Source: Streptomyces sp. L2
Lineage (GTDB): Bacteria; Actinomycetota; Actinomycetes; Streptomycetales; Streptomycetaceae
Direction: 5' to 3'
DNA length: 64,000 nt
NCBI RefSeq assembly: GCF_004124325.1
Contig: NZ_QBDT01000001.1
Coordinates: forward strand, 4,278,001-4,342,000
In this document: piece after piece, positions 32,711-40,326 of the stretch
How positions within the stretch are numbered: position 1 is the first letter of the stretch
Layout: the number at the start of each line of letters is the position of its first letter
Translations under genes and position numbers: made by a program
The notes under the pieces: model-generated
The model's database searches: none
What the model saw: the letters and a program-made list of their open reading frames with translations, nothing else
What the model was told of the DNA's origin: nothing

Positions 32711-33397
32711 GTGACGACGACTCTCCCGGACCGCCTCCTGAACGCCCTCAGCCGGTTCAACGCGGACCATCCGTGGGACCACAACGCGCACTATCACCCC
32801 TGGCTGCTACGGCAGTTGCCCCGCCGCTTCGGCCCGGCGCTGGACGTGGGGTGTGGGGGCGGTGACCTGGTCCGGGCGCTGGCTGGGCGGGCCGAGGAGG
32901 TGCACGGGATCGATGCGGACGCCGAAATCCTCGGGCGGGCCAGGGAGTTGACGTCCGACTCGGCCCCCGTCACCTACACGCCGGCCGACGCGGGCCGGGG
33001 GCTGCCCGTCGGACCGTACGACGTCATCACCTGTGTCGCCGTACTCCACCACCTCCCCTTCGCCGGCACCCTCGCCCGGTTCCGGGAGGAATTGGCTCCC
33101 GGTGGCACGGTGGTGGTCGTCGGCTGTGCCCGGGCCGAGAGTCCCCTCGATCATGTCCTGGGGCTCGTCGCCATACCGCTCAACGCGGCGACGGGGTGGC
33201 TGAAGAACCGGGGGCGGGCCGGGGCGCGGCCGGTCTCCATGACCGCTCGCGTGCGTGAGCCCGGAATGGGCTTCGCCGAGATCGCCGCCGAGGCCCGTCG
33301 GGTGCTGCCCGGTGTCCGGCTTCGGCGGCGGCTCTTCTGGCGCTACACGCTGGTGTGGCGGGCGCCGGAGCGGGCGCAGGTCAGCCCGCGCTGTTGA
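32711..33397 (+). CDS. SAM-dependent class I methyltransferase
   Basis: A 228-residue methyltransferase. Motif I ALDVGCGGGDLVRALAG, acidic residue after beta-2 in VHGIDADAEIL, YDVITCVAVLHHL (motif post-II), and LAPGGTVVVVG. UbiE/Methyltransf_11-like; substrate unknown. GTG 32711 chosen because it gives a normal N-terminus (VTTTLPDRLLNALSRFNADHPWDHNAHYHPW). Its 3' end overlaps the convergent exported-protein gene by 17 bases. Upstream (32528-32710) there is only the divergent promoter region shared with the module A leader. Confidence 0.9.
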   Translation: MTTTLPDRLLNALSRFNADHPWDHNAHYHPWLLRQLPRRFGPALDVGCGGGDLVRALAGRAEEVHGIDADAEILGRARELTSDSAPVTYTPADAGRGLPVGPYDVITCVAVLHHLPFAGTLARFREELAPGGTVVVVGCARAESPLDHVLGLVAIPLNAATGWLKNRGRAGARPVSMTARVREPGMGFAEIAAEARRVLPGVRLRRRLFWRYTLVWRAPERAQVSPRC

Positions 33398-33608
33398 TCA
33401 GGCTTCCGCTGCCGCAGGTGGGGGTGGGGGTGTCGGTCAGGGGGATCGGGGTGACGGCCTTGGCCACCGGCATCACGACCAGCTTGCCGACGCAGCGGCC
33501 GGTGTCCGTGGCGGTGGTGGTCCAGTGGGCGTCGTCGGCGTGGGCCGGGGCGGCCAGGGCGGCGGCGGAGACGGTGAGGGCGGCGGTGGCCAGCAGCTTC
33601 TTCATCAT
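33381..33608 (-). CDS. Small exported protein, 75 aa
   Basis: Begins MMKKLLATAALTVSAAALAAPAHA, a clear Sec signal peptide with cleavage after AHA. The mature part of about 50 residues has two cysteines (RCVGKLVV, TPTCGSGSL) that could form a disulfide. No family recognised. Small secreted peptides of this kind are common in Streptomyces. ATG 33608 or 33605; convergent overlap with the methyltransferase gene. Confidence 0.75.
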   Translation of the reverse strand: MMKKLLATAALTVSAAALAAPAHADDAHWTTTATDTGRCVGKLVVMPVAKAVTPIPLTDTPTPTCGSGSLINSAG

Positions 33609-33662
33609 GCCTGGCGAACGACAGCCCCGGGCGTCCGTCACGCCCGTGTTCCTGGTGAGGGG

Positions 33663-33730
33663 TCCGTACGCCGGTTGGCCGGTGCTCCCGGGTGGTGTCC
33701 GTACGCCGGTTGGCCGGTGCTCCCGGGTGG
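33663..33730. repeat. 35-bp direct repeat, two copies
   Basis: TCCGTACGCCGGTTGGCCGG plus 13 further bases occurs at 33663-33695 and 33698-33730; a third partial copy (CCGGTTGGCC) follows at about 33740. It lies between the exported-protein gene start and the murQ 3' end. Confidence 0.85.
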
Positions 33731-33758
33731 GGGCGGAGACCGGTTGGCCGGGCCTTGC

Positions 33759-34688
33759 TCAGCCGGCTGCCCCCGCCCCCGCCAGCGCCGCGCGCAAATG
33801 GCCGTCGGACTCCTCCAGGAGGCGGGCGGCCGTCGTCGCGTCCACGTCGGCCAGGATCGCGAGGATCGCGTTCTTCACCTCGCCGCCCGTCTCGGTGAGC
33901 GCCTTCTCGATGTCCTCGTCGGAGGCCCCCGTGGCCAGCGAGACGATGCGGTGGGAGCGGGCGCGCAGCTTGTCGTTGGAGGCGCGGACGTCGACCATCA
34001 GGTTCCCGTACGTCTTGCCCAGCCGGATCATCGTGATCGTCGACAGCATGTTCAGCACCAGCTTCTGCGCCGTGCCCGACTTCAGCCGGGTGGAGCCGGT
34101 GAGCAGTTCGGGGCCGACGACGACCTCGATCCCGTGGTCGGCGGCTGCCGCGAGCGCGCTGCCCTCGTTGCAGGCCAGGCCGACGGTCAGGGCGCCCAGC
34201 GCGCGGGCGTGCTCCACGGCGCCGATCGCGTACGGGGTGCGCCCGGAGGCGGAGATGCCGACCACCGTGTCGGCCGGGGCCGTCTTCAGCGCGTCCAGGT
34301 CGGCGCGGGCCAGCGCGGGGGAGTCCTCGGCGCCCTCGACCGAGGTGACCATCGCCTCCGCCCCGCCCGCGATCAGTCCGACGACCTGGCCGGGGTCGGC
34401 GTTGAACGTGGGCGGGCACTCGGAGGCGTCGAGGACGCCGAGGCGGCCCGCCGTGCCGGCACCGGCGTAGATCAGCCGGCCGCCGCGCGCCATACGCTCG
34501 GCGATGGCGTCGATCGCGGCGGCGATGCGCGGCAACTGCGCGGCCACGGCGGCCGGCACGCCCGCGTCCTCACCGTTCATGAGGCGCGCCAGGTCGAGGG
34601 TGGGCAACTGGTCGATCCCGGCGAGCTCGGGCCGGAACGCCTCGGTGGTCAGGGATGCCAACTCGGACCGGAGATCATGCGACGTCAT
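33759..34688 (-). CDS. murQ: N-acetylmuramic acid 6-phosphate etherase
   Basis: Cleaves the lactyl ether of MurNAc-6-P to GlcNAc-6-P during cell-wall recycling. SIS-domain enzyme, 309 aa: GRLIYAGAGTAGRLGVLDASECPPTFN, catalytic-site EGAEDS, VGISASGRTPYAIGAVEHAR, NLMVDVRASNDKLRARSHRIV. Length typical. The start ATG 34688 is 113 bases below the RpiR/SIS regulator MurR. Its product feeds the nagA step encoded in the same window. Confidence 0.95.
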   Translation of the reverse strand: MTSHDLRSELASLTTEAFRPELAGIDQLPTLDLARLMNGEDAGVPAAVAAQLPRIAAAIDAIAERMARGGRLIYAGAGTAGRLGVLDASECPPTFNADPGQVVGLIAGGAEAMVTSVEGAEDSPALARADLDALKTAPADTVVGISASGRTPYAIGAVEHARALGALTVGLACNEGSALAAAADHGIEVVVGPELLTGSTRLKSGTAQKLVLNMLSTITMIRLGKTYGNLMVDVRASNDKLRARSHRIVSLATGASDEDIEKALTETGGEVKNAILAILADVDATTAARLLEESDGHLRAALAGAGAAG

Positions 34689-34801
34689 GGGGGGTGGCTC
34701 TTCCTGGGTCCTGCCGGATCCTGCCGGATCCTGCTGCGCGTACGGACGTACTACCTGCTCTGTCTGATGGCAGTGACGGGATACCGGTCACCGGCCGTCC
34801 G

Positions 34802-35701
34802 CTATCTGCTTCCGCTGCTGCGGTGCCGGTGGGCCAGTGCCTCGTAGGACGCCGCCAGGGCGGGCGCCGCGCTCTCGTACGTCCGCTGCGCCACCCCCAC
34901 GAACAGGCAGTCCACCACCAGGAGTTGGCTGGTCCGGGAGGACATCGCGGCCGGTCGCAGCTCGGTCTCCCGGGAGGTGGACGTGGTCAGCACGTGGTCG
35001 GCGTACTGCGTGACGGGCGAGTCGGGCCGGCCGGTGATGGCGATGGTCGTCGCGCCGTGCTCGAAGGCGACCCGCAGCGGTTCGATCACGTCACCCGTCG
35101 ACCCGGAGTGGGTGATCGCGATCGCCACGTCACCCGAGCGCAACTGCACCGCGTTGGTGACGGCGAGGTGCGGATCGCTGTGCGCGTGGGCTATGAGCCC
35201 TATCCGCAGCAGCTTCTGGGTGAGGTCCTGGGCGACCAGCCCGGACGCCCCGATGCCGTACACGTCCGTCCGCCGCGCCCCGGCCAGCGCGGTGACGGCC
35301 GCGCCGAGCTGGCCGGTGTCGAGGTTGGCGGCGGTGTCGGCGAGGGTCTGCTGCTCCTCGTAGGCGAGCTTGGCGACGACGTCGGCGATGGGATCGTCCA
35401 CCGCGATGTCCGTCGTGATCGCGGGCGCCCGCCCGGACTGCTGCTGCGCGGCCAGGCCGGCGAGGGCGAGGCGCAGGTCGCGGTAGCCGGGGTAGCCGAG
35501 GATCCGCGCGGTGCGGACGACCGTGGCCTCGCTCGTGCCGGTGAGCTCCGCGAGTCCGGTGACGGTGAGAGCGGCGCAGCCGGCCGGATCGCCCGCGACG
35601 GCCTCGGCGACGCGCTGCATGGACCGGGTCATGGAGGGAGCGAGGGTGCGCACCTTGGCACCGAGGGCGGTTCCGAAAATTTCCTTCACGTCCTGGGTCA
35701 C
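34802..35701 (-). CDS. murR: RpiR/MurR-family transcriptional regulator
   Basis: A 299-residue regulator: N-terminal RpiR HTH (about 1-75, SMQRVAEAVAGDP...LAELTGTSEATVVRTARILGYPGYRDLR) and a C-terminal SIS sugar-phosphate-binding domain (ARRTDVYGIGASGLVAQDL, VAIAITHSGSTGDVIEPLR, AITGRPDSPVTQYAD). Next to murQ, it probably senses MurNAc-6-P or a related ligand. GTG 35701 lies inside a long dyad (35673-35720), a likely autoregulatory operator. 113 bases before murQ on the same strand. Confidence 0.92.
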   Translation of the reverse strand: MTQDVKEIFGTALGAKVRTLAPSMTRSMQRVAEAVAGDPAGCAALTVTGLAELTGTSEATVVRTARILGYPGYRDLRLALAGLAAQQQSGRAPAITTDIAVDDPIADVVAKLAYEEQQTLADTAANLDTGQLGAAVTALAGARRTDVYGIGASGLVAQDLTQKLLRIGLIAHAHSDPHLAVTNAVQLRSGDVAIAITHSGSTGDVIEPLRVAFEHGATTIAITGRPDSPVTQYADHVLTTSTSRETELRPAAMSSRTSQLLVVDCLFVGVAQRTYESAAPALAASYEALAHRHRSSGSR

Positions 35702-35720
35702 ACGTGAAAGATATTTTCGG
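35673..35720. promoter_or_regulatory. Dyad overlapping the murR start, likely autoregulatory operator
   Basis: The left arm starts CCGAAAATTTCC...TTCACG and the right arm is CGTGAAAGATATTTTCGG. The arms are strikingly AT-rich for this genome, as expected of a MurR/RpiR site. It also lies 37 bases from the divergent gene at 35757. Confidence 0.6.
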
Positions 35721-35756
35721 TTCGGTGTCGCGGTCAAGAGTGCGCACAATGGGGGC

Positions 35757-36137
35757 ATGGACCCCATCAGCCCCCTTGAGCAGGCGCTGCACGCCGCGCG
35801 CGCCCTGGTGCTCGCCGATCTGGTCGCCGGCGAGGTCGCGGAGGCCGACGTGGTCTCGCTCGTCGAGGAGTCCGTCACGCACCGGCGCTGGTGGGTGGAG
35901 CAGTGGCCGGAGGGCGCCGCCTTCGTGGCGGGGCTGGTCGCGCAGGACGTCCAGGACGCGCTGCTGGAGCGGCGCGGCCGCTGGCCGCTGTGCCCGGTGT
36001 GCCCCACGGACCCACACGCGTTGGACGTGGAGCCGGAACTGGGCCCCGACCCGCACTGGGTGTGCGGCAAGGCGGGCGTGAAGGTCGCCGCGGTGGGCTC
36101 GCTGGGCCGGGCCACCGGCGCGACTCCGTCCTCGTGA
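35757..36137 (+). CDS. Conserved hypothetical protein with Cys motif, 126 aa
   Basis: Helical N-terminus (LEQALHAARALVLADLVAGEVAEADVVSLVEESV), then RRWWVEQWPEGAAFVAGLVAQDVQDALLERRGRWPLCPVC, with a CxxC-like pair and a later Cys (HWVCGKAG) that may bind zinc. No enzyme motif. Start ATG 35757; 7 bases separate it from the DUF4031 gene, so the two form an operon divergent from murR. Confidence 0.8.
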   Translation: MDPISPLEQALHAARALVLADLVAGEVAEADVVSLVEESVTHRRWWVEQWPEGAAFVAGLVAQDVQDALLERRGRWPLCPVCPTDPHALDVEPELGPDPHWVCGKAGVKVAAVGSLGRATGATPSS

Positions 36138-36144
36138 GGCCCTG

Positions 36145-36429
36145 ATGACGATATACGTCGACCCGCCCGCCTGGCCGGGCCACGGGCGCATGTGGTCGCA
36201 CCTGGTGAGCGACGCGTCGTACGACGAACTGCACCTGTTCGCCGAGGCGTTGAGCGTGCCCCGCCGGGCGTTCGAGCGCGACCACTACGACCTCCCCGCG
36301 CACCGGTACGCGGACGCGGTGGCCGCCGGCGCGGTGGAGGTCAGCAGCCGCGAGGTGGTACGGCTGCTGTGGGGGGCGGGGCTGCGGCGCCGTAAGGGGT
36401 CCGGTTCCGGGACGACCGGCTCCCCCTGA
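36145..36429 (+). CDS. DUF4031 protein
   Basis: A 94-residue DUF4031 protein: MTIYVDPPAWPGHGRMWSHLVSD, LHLFAEALSVPRRAFERDHYDLPAHRYADAV. The conserved Asp/His residues suggest a small metal-binding fold, but the family has no known function. Ends in a low-complexity Gly/Ser tail. Second gene of the operon with 35757-36137. Confidence 0.9.
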   Translation: MTIYVDPPAWPGHGRMWSHLVSDASYDELHLFAEALSVPRRAFERDHYDLPAHRYADAVAAGAVEVSSREVVRLLWGAGLRRRKGSGSGTTGSP

Positions 36430-36462
36430 GCCGGGGCGCGTCGGCCGCCGTCCGGTGGTGCC

Positions 36463-37482
36463 TCAGTGCCCGGCGGGGACCGGGCTGTGCACGGTGCACG
36501 TCCGGCTCTTGCCGTCCGGCTGGGTGCCGCAGGCCCAGGACGTCTGGTGCCCGCTGAGTTCGGCCATCGGGGAGTAGACGTCGTTGCCCCAGTGCACGGG
36601 GCTCGCCTCGCTGACACCGCTGGAGTTGTTCACATCGACGACGGCCTTGGGCTTGGTGTAGGTGATCCGCCCCCAGGTGGCGCCGCACTCCCTGCTGTAC
36701 CGGAGTTCGATCACCATCTTGCCGTTGCGGATCAGGGCGAGCGTCTGACCGTCCCGGGAGCACCCCATGGTCATCGGGTCCTTGCCCGTGCAGCCGGCGT
36801 GCGTGCAGCCGACCGGGTCGGTGTGCGCGGAAGCGGGGCTCCCGGTGGCCAGGTTCGCGGCGGTGGCCCTGCCCTTGTCCGGGTCGTTCGAGGAGTAGTG
36901 CGCGATCGCGACACCGGTGGCCGTCAGGACGGCGCAGGACGCGACCGCCGCCGCGATCAGGGGCGGCGAGGACCATCGACGTCCCGTCCGGGGCGCGGGC
37001 CGCGGGCCGGCGCCGGGTACGCCGTCGGGGCGGGCACCGGGGTCGGCACCGGGCTCGCCGTCGGGGCCGGTTTCGGGCCCGCCCTCGGGTCCGGTGGCGG
37101 GTGAGTCCAGGGGGACGGTGACGGGTGTGGCGGCGGGGCCGGCATCGGGCGTGGCGGCGGGCGTTGTGTCGCCGGGCCGCTCCGTGTTCCGCTCGTCCGG
37201 CTCGTTGCCGCCCGTGCCCCGCGCCCGGTCGGCCCGGTCCCACAGGTCCAGCAGGGGCCCGGCGTCCGCGCGCGCGGCGCGGGCGAAGCTCTCCACGGCG
37301 TCACGGGGCGGGAACTGCTTGCCGTTGATCCAGCGTTCCCAGGAGGACTTTGAGTAGTGGGTGAGTGCGCTGATCCGGGCGTAGCTGAGCCCGGACCGCT
37401 GCTTCAGCGTGCCCAGTTCCGTGTGCAGCCCGGCACCGTCGCCAGGCTCAGGTCTGGATGCGGGGAGGTTTCTGTCGCTCAA
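36463..37482 (-). CDS. XRE helix-turn-helix membrane protein with DUF2690 domain
   Basis: About 340 residues. N-terminal HTH (LGTLKQRSGLSYARISALTHYSKSSWERWINGKQFPP), helical segment LLDLWDRAD, a Pro/Gly/Asp-rich linker with many PDG/PGA units, one membrane helix (PLIAAAVASCAVLTATGVAIA), and an extracytoplasmic DUF2690 domain (CTHAGCTGKDPMTMGCSRDGQ...LRYSRECGATWGRI). Transmembrane XRE proteins of this type are thought to connect outside signals to DNA. The frame is open to 37647, but upstream is GC-rich nonsense; TTG 37482 is the most plausible start, with uncertainty. Confidence 0.75.
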   Translation of the reverse strand: MSDRNLPASRPEPGDGAGLHTELGTLKQRSGLSYARISALTHYSKSSWERWINGKQFPPRDAVESFARAARADAGPLLDLWDRADRARGTGGNEPDERNTERPGDTTPAATPDAGPAATPVTVPLDSPATGPEGGPETGPDGEPGADPGARPDGVPGAGPRPAPRTGRRWSSPPLIAAAVASCAVLTATGVAIAHYSSNDPDKGRATAANLATGSPASAHTDPVGCTHAGCTGKDPMTMGCSRDGQTLALIRNGKMVIELRYSRECGATWGRITYTKPKAVVDVNNSSGVSEASPVHWGNDVYSPMAELSGHQTSWACGTQPDGKSRTCTVHSPVPAGH

Positions 37483-37617
37483 CGTCAGCCCGTTCGCTGA
37501 TGGACCACCGGCCCGAGCCGAGGGCGCAGCGACGGACCGGCACGCGGCCGGCTCGCTTGGTGGTTCCCCCCGTCTCAGGCCCGGTGCTCCGGTCCTGAAA
37601 TTCGAACGGAAGCATAC

Positions 37618-37662
37618 CGCCGCCGCGGCAGCGCGCCGTGACGGCACGCTGCCGCGGCGGCG
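37618..37662 (-). terminator. Perfect 16-bp terminator hairpin
   Basis: CGCCGCCGCGGCAGCG (37618-37633) pairs perfectly with CGCTGCCGCGGCGGCG (37647-37662). It sits after the 37687-38058 gene on the minus strand and before the XRE gene. Confidence 0.85.
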
Positions 37663-37686
37663 GCGTTCGAAGGGAGCAGTCCGTTG

Positions 37687-38058
37687 TCAGCAGATCCAGT
37701 TGGCCCTGGTGTCCCAGTCGCTCCAGACGTCCAGCTGCCGCCACGTCTTGGGGCCGACGATGCCGTCCTTGTCGAGGCCGGCGCAGCCCTGGAACTTGAC
37801 GACCATGCTGCGGGTCTGCTTGCCGAAGATGCCGTCCTCGGCGAGGTTCGCGTTCCTCACGCTGCGGTTCAGCGCGCACTGCACGGCCTTGACCGCGTCA
37901 CCGGTGTCGCCGTAGCTCACCTGGGGCTCACTGAGGGTGTAGCTGCTGCAGTAGTTGCCCCAGGAGAGCGCGGAGGCGCTGGTCGCGCCGCCGATCCCGG
38001 CGCCGAGGCCGGTGACCAGCAGGAGCCCCGCGGCGGCGGCCGCGAACTTGATACGCAT
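37687..38058 (-). CDS. Small exported peptidoglycan-binding protein
   Basis: A 123-residue secreted protein: Sec signal (MRIKFAAAAAGLLLVTGLGAG..SASA) followed by one PG_binding_1 domain (VSYGDTGDAVKAVQCALN...DGIFGKQTRSMVVKFQGCAGLDKDGIVGPKTWRQL) with paired cysteines (CSSY, VQCALN, QGCAGL, WIC). Binds peptidoglycan, no catalytic domain. Its paralogue at 39870 lies on the other side of the CHAP protein gene. It is 20 bases below that gene on the same strand, so probably co-transcribed. Confidence 0.9.
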   Translation of the reverse strand: MRIKFAAAAAGLLLVTGLGAGIGGATSASALSWGNYCSSYTLSEPQVSYGDTGDAVKAVQCALNRSVRNANLAEDGIFGKQTRSMVVKFQGCAGLDKDGIVGPKTWRQLDVWSDWDTRANWIC

Positions 38059-38078
38059 GGATGTGTTCCTTCGGTGGG

Positions 38079-39380
38079 TCAGGCGCCGGCGGGGGAGACG
38101 ATCGCGTAGGCGCCGCGCGCGGCCGGGTTGAAGTGGTGGCGGATCACCTGGTCGCTGGAGTTGCCCTCGATGGTGTCGACGGTGCCGTCCGAGTTGGCCT
38201 TCTCGATGATGCCGACGTGCACGCTGGTGCTGGTGCTCTGCGGGCCGCTGCCGAAGACGATGGCGTCGCCGGGCTGCGGGTTGCTCAGGCCGCTGTGCAG
38301 CGTGCCGTGGTTGCGCCCGTAGTAGTAGAAGTCACCGCTGAACGCCGTGCTGAAGTTGATGCCGGCCTGCCGCCAGGTCCAGCTGGCGAACAGGGCGCAC
38401 CAGGCCTCGCACGGGCCGTACGGGTTGCAGTTGTTGCCCCACTCGTGGACGCCGAGCTGCGAGCGGGCGGCCTGCACGATCTTGTCGCGGACGCTGCCGG
38501 ACAGCGGGGGGACGCTGGGCGTGCCACCGCTCTCCCCGCCCGAGCCGCTGCTGCCGCCCAGTTCGCGGGCGATGCCCATGGACGCCATGGTGAGCGGGCC
38601 GGCGATGCCGTCGGCGTCGAGGCCGTGTGCGCTCTGGTAGGTCTTCACCGCGCTGGTGGTGGCGGGGCCGTAGTCGCCGTCGGCCGGGGTGCCGGCCTTG
38701 CTCTGCACCTGCTTCACCTTCGTGGTGAGCGCGGCGTTGGTCTGCGGGCCGGCGATGCCGTCGACCTCCAGGCCGTTGTCGCTCTGGAAGGAGAGCACCG
38801 CGTCCTTGGTGGCGGGACCGTAGACGCCGTCCACGCCGCCCGCGCCCAGGTAACCGAGGCCGACCAGGTTGCGCTGGAGCAGCTTGGTGTCGCTGCTCGC
38901 GCCGCTGCCGCTGGAGGTGATGCGGTCGATGTTCATCGCGCCCATGGTCAGCGGGCCGGCGATGCCGTCGGCGTCGAGGCCGTGTGCGCTCTGGTAGGCC
39001 TTCACCGCGCTGAGGGTGCCGGAGCCGTAGTCGCCGTCGGCCGAGGTGCCGGCCTTGCTCTGCACCTGCTTCACCTTCGCGGTGAGCGCGCTCATGGTGG
39101 CGGGACCGGCGTCGCCGTCCACGGCGAGGCCGTTGTCGCTCTGGAAGTGGCGCACCGACGCGGTGGTCTGGCTGCCGTAGACGCCGTCGACACCGCTGAG
39201 CGGGGCGTAGCTGAGGCCGGCCAGGTCGCGCTGGAGCAGGCGCACGTCGGTCGCCGCGTGGGCCTGCGACGCGGCCGGTCCGAGCAGCAGGCCGACCAGC
39301 ACCGCCGCGAGGGCGAGCGCCAGCGAGGTGGCGTAGGAGCCGCCCGCACGTCTGGGCGTGCGGAGGGTCGTTGTGGACAC
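38079..39380 (-). CDS. Exported protein with four peptidoglycan-binding repeats and CHAP amidase/endopeptidase domain
   Basis: A 433-residue probable cell-wall hydrolase. Signal peptide (SLALALAAVLVGLLLGPAASQAHA), two PG_binding_1 pairs (about residues 45-165 and 170-285; VDGVYGSQTTASVRHFQ, DADGIAGPLTM repeated), a Gly/Ser linker, and a C-terminal CHAP domain (about 300-433) with catalytic Cys in EAWCALFASW and His in SVHVGIIEKA. It probably cleaves peptidoglycan cross-links or stem peptides. GTG 39380 has GGGAGAGAATTCAC upstream. The second repeat pair is nearly a copy of the first at DNA level. Confidence 0.92.
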   Translation of the reverse strand: MSTTTLRTPRRAGGSYATSLALALAAVLVGLLLGPAASQAHAATDVRLLQRDLAGLSYAPLSGVDGVYGSQTTASVRHFQSDNGLAVDGDAGPATMSALTAKVKQVQSKAGTSADGDYGSGTLSAVKAYQSAHGLDADGIAGPLTMGAMNIDRITSSGSGASSDTKLLQRNLVGLGYLGAGGVDGVYGPATKDAVLSFQSDNGLEVDGIAGPQTNAALTTKVKQVQSKAGTPADGDYGPATTSAVKTYQSAHGLDADGIAGPLTMASMGIARELGGSSGSGGESGGTPSVPPLSGSVRDKIVQAARSQLGVHEWGNNCNPYGPCEAWCALFASWTWRQAGINFSTAFSGDFYYYGRNHGTLHSGLSNPQPGDAIVFGSGPQSTSTSVHVGIIEKANSDGTVDTIEGNSSDQVIRHHFNPAARGAYAIVSPAGA

Positions 39381-39869
39381 GTGAATTCTCTCCCTGATGT
39401 CCCGGAGCATGCCCGGGGAGGGACGGATGGAGTGGTGTGGGGGGAGGTGGGTGCCGGCCGGCGACGACCATCCTTGGCCACGGCATCACCGTCCCGCCAG
39501 CGCGAACGGCAGGGTTGGGATCCCTTGGGACGTCCCGCGCCGCTGACCTGCGGCTGGACCGAACGGTGGGACGGCGCTGGGGACATGGGGGCCGGCGGCC
39601 GGCCGGTGAGCGTCCCTCGTTCACCGGGAGCTGTCAGGGAAACAGCAGGTCAGAGCCGTGGGACGGTGACCGGTCGGTCGTGGGACGGTGCTCGGTCCGT
39701 CGTGGGACGGCAAGGCGTTGTCCCCTCGCTCCCCGCTGTGGAACAGTCCTGATCACCGCGGTGCCGCAGCGCGAGGCCCATGGACCCGCGCCCGACTCCT
39801 GGACCGTCTACGGCGGTTGAGTCCGGCCGGCTCGCGGCACACCGACACACCCCATACGAGGGAGCCCTC
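39381..39869. other. Non-coding divergent region between cell-wall genes
   Basis: 489 bases without a gene. It contains three short direct repeats of GTGGGACGG(TG) at 39658, 39680 and 39702 (period 22). I looked for a ydaO-type c-di-AMP riboswitch, common before Streptomyces cell-wall hydrolases, and saw no matching core. Nothing else recognised. Confidence 0.5.
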
Positions 39870-40301
39870 ATGCCCAGAAGAGCCGCAAGCACCGCAAGCA
39901 CCGCAAGCAACGCACGCACCGCAAGCGGTGGAACCACCCGGAGACTTCTCACGCTCGCGACCGCGACCGCCCTGCTCCTCGGTGGGGGTGTGGCCGGTGC
40001 CGGGACCGCCTCCGCCGCCTTCAGTTACCAGTACTGCGGGAAGCGGTACACCACCGCGGAGCCGGAGTTGAGCTACGGCGACACCGGGGCGGCGGTGAAG
40101 GAGCTCCAGTGCGAGCTGAATCAGAACGTCACCGGCGCCAACCTCACGGAGGACGGTGTCTTCGGCGGGCTGACGTACAACGCCGTGGTGAAGTTCCAGG
40201 GCTGCTTCAAACTGGACCAGGACGGCATCGTCGGCCCGAAGACCTGGAACGAGCTGGACGTCGTCAGCGACTTTCCCGTCCAGGCGGAGCATGCGTGCTG
40301 A
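39870..40301 (+). CDS. Exported peptidoglycan-binding protein, paralogue of 37687-38058
   Basis: A 143-residue protein: twin signal-like N-terminus (RRAASTASTASNART...RRLLTLATATALLLGGGVAGAGTASA), then a PG_binding_1 domain very similar to that of 37687-38058 (LSYGDTGAAVKELQCELN...DGVFGGLTYNAVVKFQGCFKLDQDGIVGPKTWNELDV), with the same four-Cys layout. The N-terminal AS/TAS repeat encodes a short variable stretch. ATG 39870 follows GAGGGAGCCCTC. Single gene on the plus strand. Confidence 0.9.
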   Translation: MPRRAASTASTASNARTASGGTTRRLLTLATATALLLGGGVAGAGTASAAFSYQYCGKRYTTAEPELSYGDTGAAVKELQCELNQNVTGANLTEDGVFGGLTYNAVVKFQGCFKLDQDGIVGPKTWNELDVVSDFPVQAEHAC

Positions 40302-40326
40302 CGCCGCCGGGCGCCGGTGCCGCGCG

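Noticed and set aside
39381..39869. c-di-AMP (ydaO-type) riboswitch before the cell-wall hydrolase genes
   Set aside because: None of the conserved core segments could be found on either strand.
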